This document shows, piece by piece, positions 20,231-29,072 of a stretch of DNA of 64,000 nucleotides. The stretch's first letter is position 1; each line of letters begins with the position of its first letter. The stretch covers positions 127,314 through 191,313 of the forward strand of contig JAWKWA010000009.1 of NCBI GenBank assembly GCA_041397765.1, in the 5' to 3' direction. The notes under the pieces are model-generated. The model did no database searches and was not told the DNA's origin. It saw only the letters and a program-made list of their open reading frames with translations. The DNA comes from JAWKWA01 sp041397765. Lineage in GTDB: Bacteria > Pseudomonadota > Alphaproteobacteria > Rhizobiales > Hyphomicrobiaceae. Made by a program: the position numbers and the translations under genes.

Positions 20231-21730
20231 GTGACGAGACACGTAGCGACCCATCGCGCGGCCGCGGCGACCGACACCGTCCCGCTCCTCGTCGCCATTC
20301 TCGCAGCCCTGCTGATCGCAAGGCTGGCACTGCTCTATTTCAATCGCACCGAGTTGTTCTTCGACGAGGCGCAATACTGGTCCTGGGCACAGAATCCGGC
20401 GGCAGGCTACTACTCGAAGCCGCCGCTGATCGCCTGGCTGATCGCCGGCACGACCTGGGTCTGCGGCACCGGCGAGGCCTGCATCCGGCTGTCCTCGCCG
20501 GTCCTGCACATCGCCACGGCCGGCATCGTCTATCTGATCGGCGAGCATCTCTATGACCGGCGCGTCGGCTTCTGGTCGGCGCTCGTCTATGCGACGCTGC
20601 CGGCGGTCTCGCTGTCGTCGGGGATCGTCTCGACCGATGTGCCACTGCTGCTCTTCTGGGCGCTGGCGCTGCTCTTCTTCCTGCGCCTGACCGACGGTGG
20701 CAGCCTCGCCAACGCCTTCATGCTCGGGCTCGCGCTCGGGCTCGGCCTGCTGGCGAAATATGCGATGGCGTTCTTCGTGCCGCTCGCCGCGCTCGCGCTC
20801 CTCGCCGACCGCGACCGGGCCCGGCGGATGGGCGTGCTTTCGCCTCTCATCGCGCTTGCCGTCGCGGCACTCGTCGCCTCGCCGAACCTCCTGTGGAACC
20901 TCGAAAACGGCTTTGCCACCTTCTCGCACACCGCCGACAACGCCAAATGGACGGGCAGCCTCGTCCATCCGCTGAAGCTGCTGGAGTTCATCGGCGCACA
21001 GTTCGGGGTGTTCGGACCGATCCTTTTCGCGGCGCTGCTCGTCCTGTCCTGGCGGCTTGTCAGGCACGATGGCCAGGGGCGCGGCGACGAGCGGACGCTG
21101 CTCGCCTTCTCGCTTCCCGTTCTCGTCGTCATCGCCATACAGGCGTTCGTCTCGCGGGCCCATGCCAACTGGGCGGCCGTCGCCTATGTCTCGGCGACGG
21201 TCCTGGTGACGGCGGAGATGTTCCGCGGCGCCGACCGGCGCTGGTTCGCCACCTCCTTCGCGATCAATGCGGCCCTTGCGCTCCTCATCGGTGTGCTGGT
21301 CCTGACCGCAGGCCGGGGCATGCTGCCGGCAGGCGCCGAGCCCTTCAGCCGCATGCTCGGCTGGCGCGAGACGGCGGACGAGACGCGGCGGCGGGTCGAC
21401 AATGCCGACTACGACCGCGACCCCTTCGGCACGATCCTCGTCGACGACCGGGGGACGCTCGCCGAGCTGCTCTACTATTATGCCGACAGTCCGCTGACGA
21501 TCGCGGCCTGGCGGGAGGGCGAGGTGGCAAAGGATCATTACGAGCTGACGCGGCCCTTTACCTCGGCGCTGCGCGAGCCGGTGCTGCTGGTCAGTCCGAC
21601 CGCCGAGATCACCGGCATCGCCGAGCGCTTCGACCGGGTCGACCAACTCGGCTCGGCGCTGGTCGGCACGGGGCCGTTCGCCAATCGCACGATGCATTTC
21701 TTCCGGCTCGAAGGCTACCGGGGCCGCTGA
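20231..21730 (+). CDS. ArnT/PMT-like GT-C glycosyltransferase (family 39/83)
   Basis: The protein of about 499 aa has an N-terminal membrane helix followed by LFFDEAQYWSWAQNP, the acidic DE motif that marks GT-C sugar transferases using polyprenyl-phosphate donors, and roughly ten further helices up to about residue 380. The C-terminal 120 residues form a soluble domain. Such enzymes add aminoarabinose, mannose or other sugars to lipid A or proteins on the periplasmic side. The GTG at 20231 follows GGGGAGG at a long spacing; a TTG at 20198 also keeps the frame. It pairs with the divergent GT2/LAB_N genes. Confidence 0.85.
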   Translation: MTRHVATHRAAAATDTVPLLVAILAALLIARLALLYFNRTELFFDEAQYWSWAQNPAAGYYSKPPLIAWLIAGTTWVCGTGEACIRLSSPVLHIATAGIVYLIGEHLYDRRVGFWSALVYATLPAVSLSSGIVSTDVPLLLFWALALLFFLRLTDGGSLANAFMLGLALGLGLLAKYAMAFFVPLAALALLADRDRARRMGVLSPLIALAVAALVASPNLLWNLENGFATFSHTADNAKWTGSLVHPLKLLEFIGAQFGVFGPILFAALLVLSWRLVRHDGQGRGDERTLLAFSLPVLVVIAIQAFVSRAHANWAAVAYVSATVLVTAEMFRGADRRWFATSFAINAALALLIGVLVLTAGRGMLPAGAEPFSRMLGWRETADETRRRVDNADYDRDPFGTILVDDRGTLAELLYYYADSPLTIAAWREGEVAKDHYELTRPFTSALREPVLLVSPTAEITGIAERFDRVDQLGSALVGTGPFANRTMHFFRLEGYRGR

Positions 21731-22032
21731 GCACCAGGTCGGGACCGGGAACGGGGGCGGCGCGGCCGCCGCAATGGCTTCGACCCCGTCGGCCATCGGG
21801 CGGCAGGCGCTGCGACCGATCGGCGAGTTTGCCGCGGCCCATACCGGGGAACCTGCCGAGGTCAGCCGACGTTGCTCCGTCATCCTCGCCATCGACCCGC
21901 TTCATCATCGGGCGGGCCGGACCTTTGATCCATGGCCTCTTCCGACACCCCTCGTGCTCCTGCTATCTGAGCGCCCCGAGCCGGCCCGGTGTCCTTGCAA
22001 GCGGCCGGGCACGCCACAAGCGGAGATCGAAC
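21731..22032. other. Spacer without a recognised gene
   Basis: These 302 bases separate the ArnT-like gene from the hydroxybutyrate dehydrogenase. I see no coding frame with typical codon use, no strong hairpin and no known regulatory motif. Confidence 0.4.
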
Positions 22033-22824
22033 ATGACTGCCATTTCACTCCAGGGACGGCGCGCTGTCGTCACCGGATCGACGTCGGGCATCGGCCATGC
22101 CATCGCGCTCGCGCTCGCCAAGGCCGGCTGCGACGTGATGCTGAACGGCCTCGGCTCGGAGAGCGACAACCGCGCGGCGATCGAGGAGGTGCGCGAGACC
22201 GGGCGCAAGGTCATGTTCTCGCCGGCCAATATGCTGAATCCCGATGAGATCCGCGCCATGATCGCGACGGCCGAGAAGGAGCTCGGCGCGGTCGACGTGC
22301 TCGTCAACAATGCCGGCATCCAGCACGTCGCCCCGGTCGAGGATTTCCCGATCGAGAAGTGGAACCAGATCATCGGCATCAATCTGACGGCGTCGTTCCA
22401 CACCATCGCGGCGGCGGTGCCGGGGATGAAGAAGCGCGGCTTCGGGCGGATCATCCAGACGGCGTCGGCCCATTCGCTGGTCGCTTCGCCCTTCAAGTCG
22501 GCCTATGTGTCGGCCAAGCATGGCCTCGCCGGCCTCACCAAGACCATCGCTCTCGAGGTGGCGAAGGACGGCATCACCTGCAACGCCATTTCGCCCGGCT
22601 ATGTCTGGACGCCTCTCGTCGAGAAGCAGATCCCCGACACGATGAAGGCGCGACACATGACCGAGGAGCAGGTGAAGAACGAGGTCATGCTGGCGGCGCA
22701 GCCGACCAAGGAGTTCGTGACGGTCGAGCAGGTGGCGGCGGTGGCGCTGTTCCTGTGCTCGGACGATGCCAAGCAGATCACCGGCGCCAATATCTCGATC
22801 GACGGCGGCTGGACGGCGCAGTAG
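22033..22824 (+). CDS. 3-hydroxybutyrate dehydrogenase
   Basis: The 263-aa short-chain dehydrogenase has the NAD-binding VTGSTSGIGHAIALALAKAG, LVNNAGIQHV, and the catalytic Ser-Tyr-Lys in TASAHSLVASPFKSAYVSAK. The blocks ISPGYVWTPLVEKQIPD and the ending GANISIDGGWTAQ are those of D-beta-hydroxybutyrate dehydrogenases, which interconvert 3-hydroxybutyrate and acetoacetate during polyhydroxybutyrate use. The start at 22033 fits family alignments. A strong hairpin follows at 22851. Confidence 0.92.
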   Translation: MTAISLQGRRAVVTGSTSGIGHAIALALAKAGCDVMLNGLGSESDNRAAIEEVRETGRKVMFSPANMLNPDEIRAMIATAEKELGAVDVLVNNAGIQHVAPVEDFPIEKWNQIIGINLTASFHTIAAAVPGMKKRGFGRIIQTASAHSLVASPFKSAYVSAKHGLAGLTKTIALEVAKDGITCNAISPGYVWTPLVEKQIPDTMKARHMTEEQVKNEVMLAAQPTKEFVTVEQVAAVALFLCSDDAKQITGANISIDGGWTAQ

Positions 22825-22850
22825 CGCCAGCCGACTTCCGGCCTCCCGCC

Positions 22851-22879
22851 AGCGCCCCCGCAACGAAGCGGGGGGCGCT
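22851..22879. terminator. Hairpin terminator between convergent genes
   Basis: The arms agcgcccccgc (22851-22861) and gcggggggcgct (22868-22879) pair over about 11 bp with one bulged G and a 6-base loop. It lies 27 bases after the hydroxybutyrate dehydrogenase stop and faces the 58-aa gene from the other side, so it may serve both. A T tract is absent. Confidence 0.55.
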
Positions 22880-22893
22880 CTGCGGGCGGTCGC

Positions 22894-23070
22894 CTACATG
22901 CCCCTGACGATATTGCCGAGCACCAGCACCACATAGGCGACGAGCAGGCCGAGAAAGACGTTCTCGCTGACGAACGGCACATTGATGCCGAAATACTTCA
23001 CGGCGACGGCCGCGACGGCCAGGGCGGCCGAGACCCAGAACGTGATCGGCGTCGGTGCAGTCAGGCGCAT
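22894..23070 (-). CDS. Small membrane protein, 58 aa
   Basis: A 58-aa frame from an ATG at 23070 follows a strong ribosome-binding site (GAGGGAGAGGG). It encodes two hydrophobic helices: ITFWVSAALAVAAVAVKYF and, after INVPFVSEN, FLGLLVAYVVLVLGNIV. There is a short basic N-terminus and the ending VRGM. The hydrophobic pattern, good start signal and gene-like codon use support a real gene. The function is unknown; small two-helix inner membrane proteins of this kind are common in this order. It lies upstream of, but not convincingly in operon with, the hydroxybutyrate dehydrogenase hairpin. Confidence 0.7.
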   Translation of the reverse strand: MRLTAPTPITFWVSAALAVAAVAVKYFGINVPFVSENVFLGLLVAYVVLVLGNIVRGM

Positions 23071-23170
23071 GATCCCTCTCCCTCACAAATGTCGGTCGGG
23101 CAAAGTCTGCCCGTCTGGTCTTCTCAGGGCCGCCGGCCGGAGACCGGGATGCGGGCCGCCGGTCTCGCCG

Positions 23171-23497
23171 TCATTCCGCCGGGCCCGGACTGACGTAGTG
23201 GAAGCCGGTGCCGTAGGCAACCACGCCGACGCCGCCGTCCACGATGCGCGGATGCTCGATGCGGACCCCCATCACGCCGTCATAGCCGGCCGCGCGCGCC
23301 TTCTCCTCGAGCGCCGCCAGCGCCTCGGCAATGGCCTCCTCGGTCAGCGCCTCGTAGCGGCGCATGCGGCCGCCGAAGGTGTTGGTGATGTGCTCGCGGA
23401 CGTCGCGGACGATATTGGCGGCACGGAAGACGACGGCGTGGACCACTCCCCCCTCGGCGACGGGCCGGGCCGGCCTTTCGATGGTGATGAGCGGCAT
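23171..23497 (-). CDS. YbjQ/UPF0145 family protein
   Basis: The 108-aa protein, from the ATG at 23497 (MPLITIERP), has the family signature FRAANIVRDVREHITNTFGG followed by RMRRYEALTEEAIAEALAAL and a beta-strand rich end (GYDGVMGVRIEHPRI). YbjQ proteins form ring-like pentamers and are sometimes annotated as heavy-metal binding; their role is not settled. The frame is open further upstream but the family starts here. It follows the 599-aa envelope gene on the same strand with a gap of about 95 bases. Confidence 0.85.
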   Translation of the reverse strand: MPLITIERPARPVAEGGVVHAVVFRAANIVRDVREHITNTFGGRMRRYEALTEEAIAEALAALEEKARAAGYDGVMGVRIEHPRIVDGGVGVVAYGTGFHYVSPGPAE

Positions 23498-23591
23498 GGC
23501 GGGCGTGCTCCTCGTCAGGCGCTCCGAGCGGTCCTCGAAGGCCGGGGCAGTGGCTGGACAGGGCGGGTCGCGAGGCCATGTCCGGCGAGCT

Positions 23592-25391
23592 TCAGGCGGG
23601 GGCGGATCTCGGCCGCGAGAACAGGATGCGGCGCAGCACGAGCAAGAGCACGAGGATGAGGAAGCCCGCCAGCAGAATGGCGGCCGGATGGCGCTCCCAG
23701 AGCAGCACCGGGTGAACCTTCCCATCGGTGACGTGCTGGATGTCCGGCAGAAGATGGACGGGATCGAGCATCGGCGCGTTGCGCATCAGCATGTCGAGCG
23801 CGACCTGCTGGTCTCGGCTTTCCGTCAGTCCATAGGAGGCCGCTGGGCGCGCCAGGCGCCGCATGAGGCCGGGATCGGCGGCAACCGCCTCGACCAGGCG
23901 CTCGCGGGTGATCGGGGCGAGACGGCGGAGAAAGCCGGCGAAGGCGGCGGTCTCGTCGTCGGGCAGCGTCCGCACGATGGCAGAGACCCGGGCTGGATCG
24001 GCCGCCAGTAGCGCGTCGCGGTCGGCCGGCCCGAGGCGGGCGATCCGGCGCACCGCCGTCTCGTCGGGCAGGGCGAGAAGGCGCGACAGCGTCGCCGCCG
24101 TCAGGCCGGCGGGATCAAGGACACGATGGAGCTCGAGCGCCTCGACCTTCCCGACATCGGTGCCGGCGAGCCGGGCCCAGGCGAGGCCCGCCGCCAGCGA
24201 GCCCCGGTCGGTGGCGATGCCGAGTGCTCCGTCGGGCAAGCGCTTCACCGCCTCGTCGAGGGTGCCGTCCTCGAGGCGCTTCATCACACCCGCCTCGCCC
24301 TCCGAGCCGAGCACCAGCGCCACCACCCGATCGGCGCGCGGCAGGCCCTTTCGGTCGACGGTGTCGAGGAAGGCGCGGAAAGCCTGCGAGCGGGCGGCGA
24401 GGTCGACGACCTTGGCATGGGCCTCCTTGAACTGGCGCCAGACGCCGAGGATGCGGTCGGCGGTCTCCGAGGCGATCTCGCCCAGATGCGTGCCGAGCTG
24501 TTCGGAGATGGCGGCGGCGATCTCGACGCGGATCTTCTCCTTCATGTCCTCCGACTTCATCTCCTCCTCGATGATCGGCAGGACGCCATGGCGCATGTCC
24601 CAGATGTCCTTGGCGATCAGGACGAGGCCGATGCCGCCGGCGACCACCGAGACGAGCCGGCCGAGCACGGCGCCGACGACGCGCTGGCCGATGCGGCGGG
24701 CCATGTTGGACAGGCTGCGGCGGACGATGAGGATGACGGCGCCGGCGATGAGACCCTTGCCCGACAGCACCACGTCGCTCGTGCCGACGCTCGCCGAGGC
24801 GTTGGCCGCATCGACCTCGAAGGTCCGCCCGGTGTCGTCGGAGACGATGAGCGACACCGTCGAGCCGTAGCGGGGGCCGAGGAAGGAGCGCACGCAGGCG
24901 ACGGCCGGCAGCGCGGCGTCGAGCGTCGCCAGCTCGATGCGGGTGCCGATCTCGCGGCCGACGGCGGTGGCGAGGCCCTCGATCGCGGCCTTCATCTCGT
25001 CCGAGCGGTAGGTGCGCTCGGCAACCTCGGTTGCGAGCTTCTGGGAGGCCTCGCGCGAGGCGAGCGTGGAGAGCAGCGTGCCCCAGCTCGACTGGTCCTT
25101 GACCTCCTCGACGGTCTTGTCGACGCGCGCGTCGACGGCGGAATCGAGACCGAGCTTCAGCCACTCGGCGCGCACCACGGCCTCGAAATCGACGCCCGCC
25201 ACGCCCTCATCGAGAGCGGAACGGACAAGCCGTTCGATGCCGGCGCGGAACTGCAGCTCGTCGGAGACCTCGCAGGCCTGGGAGAGGGCGGGCCCGGCCG
25301 CGGTCTCAGCCCGCACGGCCGGAAGGGCCGGGCCGAGCAGCATCGCCACCGCGGTGACCGCAGCGACGATGCGCCGGGCGAGGATGGACAT
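23592..25391 (-). CDS. Large secreted or periplasmic protein with membrane anchors, function unknown
   Basis: The 599-aa protein starts with a signal peptide (MSILARRIVAAVTAVAMLLG... ending AVRA). A glycine-rich hydrophobic pair (about residues 225-270, LIAGAVILIVRR and VVAGGIGLVLIAKDIWDM) and a last helix (about 570-590, AAILLAGFLILVLLLVL) followed by RRILFSRPR suggest a C-terminal anchor with a basic cytoplasmic tail. Between them are long helical stretches with regular LxxLPDETA-like segments. I do not recognise the family. It is divergent from the RTX gene at 25855. Confidence 0.7.
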   Translation of the reverse strand: MSILARRIVAAVTAVAMLLGPALPAVRAETAAGPALSQACEVSDELQFRAGIERLVRSALDEGVAGVDFEAVVRAEWLKLGLDSAVDARVDKTVEEVKDQSSWGTLLSTLASREASQKLATEVAERTYRSDEMKAAIEGLATAVGREIGTRIELATLDAALPAVACVRSFLGPRYGSTVSLIVSDDTGRTFEVDAANASASVGTSDVVLSGKGLIAGAVILIVRRSLSNMARRIGQRVVGAVLGRLVSVVAGGIGLVLIAKDIWDMRHGVLPIIEEEMKSEDMKEKIRVEIAAAISEQLGTHLGEIASETADRILGVWRQFKEAHAKVVDLAARSQAFRAFLDTVDRKGLPRADRVVALVLGSEGEAGVMKRLEDGTLDEAVKRLPDGALGIATDRGSLAAGLAWARLAGTDVGKVEALELHRVLDPAGLTAATLSRLLALPDETAVRRIARLGPADRDALLAADPARVSAIVRTLPDDETAAFAGFLRRLAPITRERLVEAVAADPGLMRRLARPAASYGLTESRDQQVALDMLMRNAPMLDPVHLLPDIQHVTDGKVHPVLLWERHPAAILLAGFLILVLLLVLRRILFSRPRSAPA

Positions 25392-25854
25392 TGGCACGGG
25401 CGCAGACCCTCTCTTCCAGAACTCCCTCCCAGGCAGGGGAGGCCGACCATCCCTCGAAACCGGTTCGCGGATAGTCCCGATCCTGTCTTGCGACCGGCTT
25501 CGATCGCGACGGAGCATATTCTACAGAATGGGCGGAAAAATGTGAAAACCAAGGTCGGCGGCGCACGAGCCGCCGGTCTTTCAACCGAAAGCCCTGCCGA
25601 TCGACCGGCCGGCGCCCCGCCCGTCCCGTGCTGTGACGGGCCGAAAGCCTTACGCAACCCGATGCCGCGCTGGCCATTGATCGCAACCCCTCGCGCGGCA
25701 AGATCCCCGACACGAGGACGCCGATCCGCCGCATGCTGCATTTGCAGCTCGATCGAAAATACAGTTTCGGCGGTATGGAATAGTAACCAACAGCCGTCAG
25801 TGTGGCCCCCGGCTGCCTCTTCGCATCGCGGCCTCTCCCGGGATCTGGCGCCTG
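25392..25854. other. Divergent promoter region
   Basis: These 463 bases lie between the start of the envelope protein (minus) and the RTX protein (plus). The part from about 25520 to 25800 is less GC-rich than its surroundings, as expected for promoters. No gene, hairpin or known operator was recognised. Confidence 0.45.
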
Positions 25855-28800
25855 ATGGCTCACCGCAAGAAACCACGCAAGACGGGCGAGTGGGGAACCA
25901 CCGGCGACGACATCTTCAAGCTGAAGCTCGCGCAGCTCGGCGCGGGCGTCAGCGGCGGCCGGGGCGAGGACAGGCTCGTCGTCACCGATCGCGGCCGCTA
26001 CGCCTTCACGGACCGGCATGCAGGAAAGCTCGACGGCATCGAGATCCTCGATGTCGCCAATCACCGCTCCGGCAAGCTCGCGATCGAGGTGACGGCCCGC
26101 CTCGTCAAGCAGAGCGACGGGCACGAGCTCACGATCGTCTCGGGACGGGCCGGCATCGACCGGCTGGAGGCCTCCGCCCGGTTGCCGGGCAAAGTGACGC
26201 TCGACGGCCGCGGCACGGTCAATCTGGCGAACGGCGTCGCCAACGAGGTGCACATCGCCCGCCATGCCTCGGTCAATGTGATCGGCGGCACTGGACGGGA
26301 CACGATCCACGCTGCCCGGGACGGCAGCCGGCTCGACGGGCGCGGCGGCAACGACAAGCTCTTCGCCTCGAGCGGCATCGACCGGATCGTGTTCGCCAAT
26401 GGCTATGGCTATGATGCGGTCACCGGCTTCAATCCCTACAAGGACATCATCGTCCTGTGGGGGATCACGGCCGCCGGCATGGACGATCTCGACGCCCGCA
26501 TCTCGGTGTCGGGCGGCAATACACTCGTCAATCTCGGCGACGGCGACATCCTGGTGCTGCGCGGCGTCGCCCCCTCGCGGCTCGATCAGGACAATTTCAT
26601 CGTCAACGGGCGGGCGATCGCGGCGCGGGATGCCGCGCCCGCCGTCGCGCTCGCCATCCCCGATGCGAGCGCAACCGAGGAGAGCCATTTCACGCTCACC
26701 CTCGATCCGGCCACCTTCACCGATGCCGACGATCCGGTGCTCGACCTCGCGGCATCGCTCGCGGGGGGCGGCGCCCTGCCGGACTGGCTGTCCTTCGATG
26801 CGGACACGGCGACCTTCTCGGGCACGCCCGACGACGGCGATACCGGCACGCTCGACATCACCGTGACCGCCACGGACGGGCATGGCAAGTCGGCCGCCGA
26901 CAGCTTCACGCTCAATGTCGCTGCTGTGAACGACGCGCCGGTGCTCGCCGCCGCCATCGCCGACCAGAATGCCAGCGAGGATGCGCCCTTCTCGTTCGCG
27001 CTGCCCGGGGGCACCTTCACCGACGTCGACGATCAGACGCTCACGCTGACGGCGAAGGGACCGGGCGGTGCGGGTCTGCCCGGCTGGCTCGGCTTCGATG
27101 CCGGCACCGCCACCTTCTCCGGAACGCCCGGCAATGACGACACGGGCCCCCTTCAGATCACCGTCACGGCGCGGGATGCGGCCGGCCTTGTGGCGTCCGA
27201 CAGCTTCACGCTGACGGTCGCGGCGGTGAACGATGCGCCGGTGCTCGCCGTCCCGATCGGCGATGAGACCGTCGTTCTCTACGAGCCCTTTTCGATCACC
27301 CTGGCAGCCGGCACGTTCAGCGATGTCGACGATGCGGCGCTCGCATTGTCGGCGCGCCTCGCCGATGGCTCGCCGCTGCCGGACTGGCTCGATTTCGATG
27401 CGACGACGGGCACGTTCAGCGGCACACCCGGACGCGGCGAGCTCGGTGCGCTCGACATCCGCGTGACGGCGCGCGACGCGGCCGGGCTCACCGCCTCGGA
27501 CGACTTCACGCTCACCCTCGCGCGGCCGGTGATCGACATCGCGCTCGGCACGAGTGCGGCCGAGATCAATGCGCTGATCGCCAGTGCCGCGCCCGGCAGC
27601 ATCGTCCGGCTCGCCGCCGGCGACCATGTGCTCGATGCCGGCCTCCTCGTCGCGCGCGACGATGTCTGGCTGAGAGGGGCGGGCGAGGGCGAGACGACGC
27701 TCCATTTCGATCTTGCGCCCGGCGAGGAGACGCATGCGATCGCCGTTCTCGGCGGCAAGGAGGCGGAGGTCGGCACGCTCGCGGCCGATGCGGCGGCCGG
27801 CGAGCGCGCCATCACGCTTTCGCCGGGCCACGGACTGCAGGCCGGCGATGCGGTGCATGTCTGGCAGCCGAACACGCAAGGCTATCTCGACGACAATGGC
27901 TGGAGCAATGTCGACTGGGCGGATGCCGAGGACCACCCGTTCCGCGAAGCACTCGCCCTCGTCACGGCGGTCGATGGCGACACCGTCACGCTCAGCCGCG
28001 CGCTCGGCTACGACATGGCGGCCGGCGACACCATCGTCGCGCGCGCCGATCTCCTCAGCGACGTGACGCTGTCGGATTTCACCGTCACCTATGACCTCGG
28101 GCCCGCCAATCCGAACGACTTCGCCAACACCTTGCCGGCCTATCTCGGCGTCGGGGCGGTCTATGTCGAGGGAGCGGTCGGGGCGGCGCTCGCGCATATC
28201 TCGATCCTCGACGCACCGAGCCACGGCTTCGATCTGCGCTCCATCCTCGACCTCACCGGCGAGGATCTGACCGTCGAGGGCGCCCACAACAAGGGCAAGG
28301 ACGGCAATGGCTACGGCGTGCAGCTCTACGAGGCGTTCGACAGCACGCTGACCGGCCTGACGCTCGTCGACGTGCGCCACGCCGTGCTGTTCTCGTCCTG
28401 GAGCGCGGAGGTCGGCAACACGGTCACCGTCGCCAGCACGAACCGCGACATCAACTTCCACGGCAGCCCCGACACCGGCAACTTCGTGCGTGTCGAGAGC
28501 GCGGTCCTCTCCTACGACCCCTCGCAGAACACCGGCCCCGAGAACGGCTTCTGGCCGATCGTCGGGCCCGGCGGCTCGATGCACGCCAATACCGATTTCT
28601 ATGCCGCCAACAGCGTGGTCTTCGACGTCGCCTACGGCTTCGACGACGAGGACACGATCTACGCGGACGAGGATGGCGCGCTCATCGCCGGGCGCGGCAG
28701 CGGCGACATCCTGATCGGCGGGGCGGGCGACGACATCATCATCGGCGGGCTCGCCAAGGATCTGCTGACCGGCAATGGCGGCGGCGACCTCTTCCTCTTC

Positions 28801-29055
28801 CAGCTCGGCGACAACTACGACACGATCACCGATTTCGACCCGGGCGAGGGCGACCGGCTGGTGCTGTCGGGGGCCGGCACGCCCGCCTCGATCGCGAGCC
28901 TGCAGCTCACCGACGATGCGGCCGGGCTCAATATCCGCTATGGCGCGGTCAGCACCATCATTCTCGAGGGCTGGACGGTGGCGAGCTTTGCGGCGCATCT
29001 CTCCGAGGCGGTCGTGCTCGATGGCGACGGCACCGCCTATGGCAGCCTGTTCTGA
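25855..29055 (+). CDS. RTX surface protein with Ig-like repeats and beta-helix domain
   Basis: The 1066-aa protein has no signal peptide. Residues about 1-260 form a beta-rich region with one RTX-like motif (GGTGRDTIHAARDGSRLDGR). Residues about 265-560 are three tandem cadherin/He_PIG-type Ig-like domains, each with LPDWL-FDA-TFSGTP and two ending VAAVNDAPVLA. Residues about 560-925 look like a pectate-lyase type right-handed beta-helix (opening with EINALIASAAPGSIVRLAAG). Then come RTX nonapeptides (GAGDDIIIGGLAKDLLTGN) and TITDFDPGEGDRLVLSG. This fits a type I secreted adhesin or polysaccharide-acting enzyme such as an epimerase or lyase. Which is undecided. No exporter is nearby. Confidence 0.8.
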   Translation: MAHRKKPRKTGEWGTTGDDIFKLKLAQLGAGVSGGRGEDRLVVTDRGRYAFTDRHAGKLDGIEILDVANHRSGKLAIEVTARLVKQSDGHELTIVSGRAGIDRLEASARLPGKVTLDGRGTVNLANGVANEVHIARHASVNVIGGTGRDTIHAARDGSRLDGRGGNDKLFASSGIDRIVFANGYGYDAVTGFNPYKDIIVLWGITAAGMDDLDARISVSGGNTLVNLGDGDILVLRGVAPSRLDQDNFIVNGRAIAARDAAPAVALAIPDASATEESHFTLTLDPATFTDADDPVLDLAASLAGGGALPDWLSFDADTATFSGTPDDGDTGTLDITVTATDGHGKSAADSFTLNVAAVNDAPVLAAAIADQNASEDAPFSFALPGGTFTDVDDQTLTLTAKGPGGAGLPGWLGFDAGTATFSGTPGNDDTGPLQITVTARDAAGLVASDSFTLTVAAVNDAPVLAVPIGDETVVLYEPFSITLAAGTFSDVDDAALALSARLADGSPLPDWLDFDATTGTFSGTPGRGELGALDIRVTARDAAGLTASDDFTLTLARPVIDIALGTSAAEINALIASAAPGSIVRLAAGDHVLDAGLLVARDDVWLRGAGEGETTLHFDLAPGEETHAIAVLGGKEAEVGTLAADAAAGERAITLSPGHGLQAGDAVHVWQPNTQGYLDDNGWSNVDWADAEDHPFREALALVTAVDGDTVTLSRALGYDMAAGDTIVARADLLSDVTLSDFTVTYDLGPANPNDFANTLPAYLGVGAVYVEGAVGAALAHISILDAPSHGFDLRSILDLTGEDLTVEGAHNKGKDGNGYGVQLYEAFDSTLTGLTLVDVRHAVLFSSWSAEVGNTVTVASTNRDINFHGSPDTGNFVRVESAVLSYDPSQNTGPENGFWPIVGPGGSMHANTDFYAANSVVFDVAYGFDDEDTIYADEDGALIAGRGSGDILIGGAGDDIIIGGLAKDLLTGNGGGDLFLFQLGDNYDTITDFDPGEGDRLVLSGAGTPASIASLQLTDDAAGLNIRYGAVSTIILEGWTVASFAAHLSEAVVLDGDGTAYGSLF

Positions 29056-29072
29056 ACCTCGGCAACGACCGC

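Noticed and set aside
25306..28998. 1230-residue minus-strand open frame opposite the RTX gene
   Set aside because: Shadow of the RTX coding region. The RTX frame has recognisable domains and repeats; the opposite frame has none.
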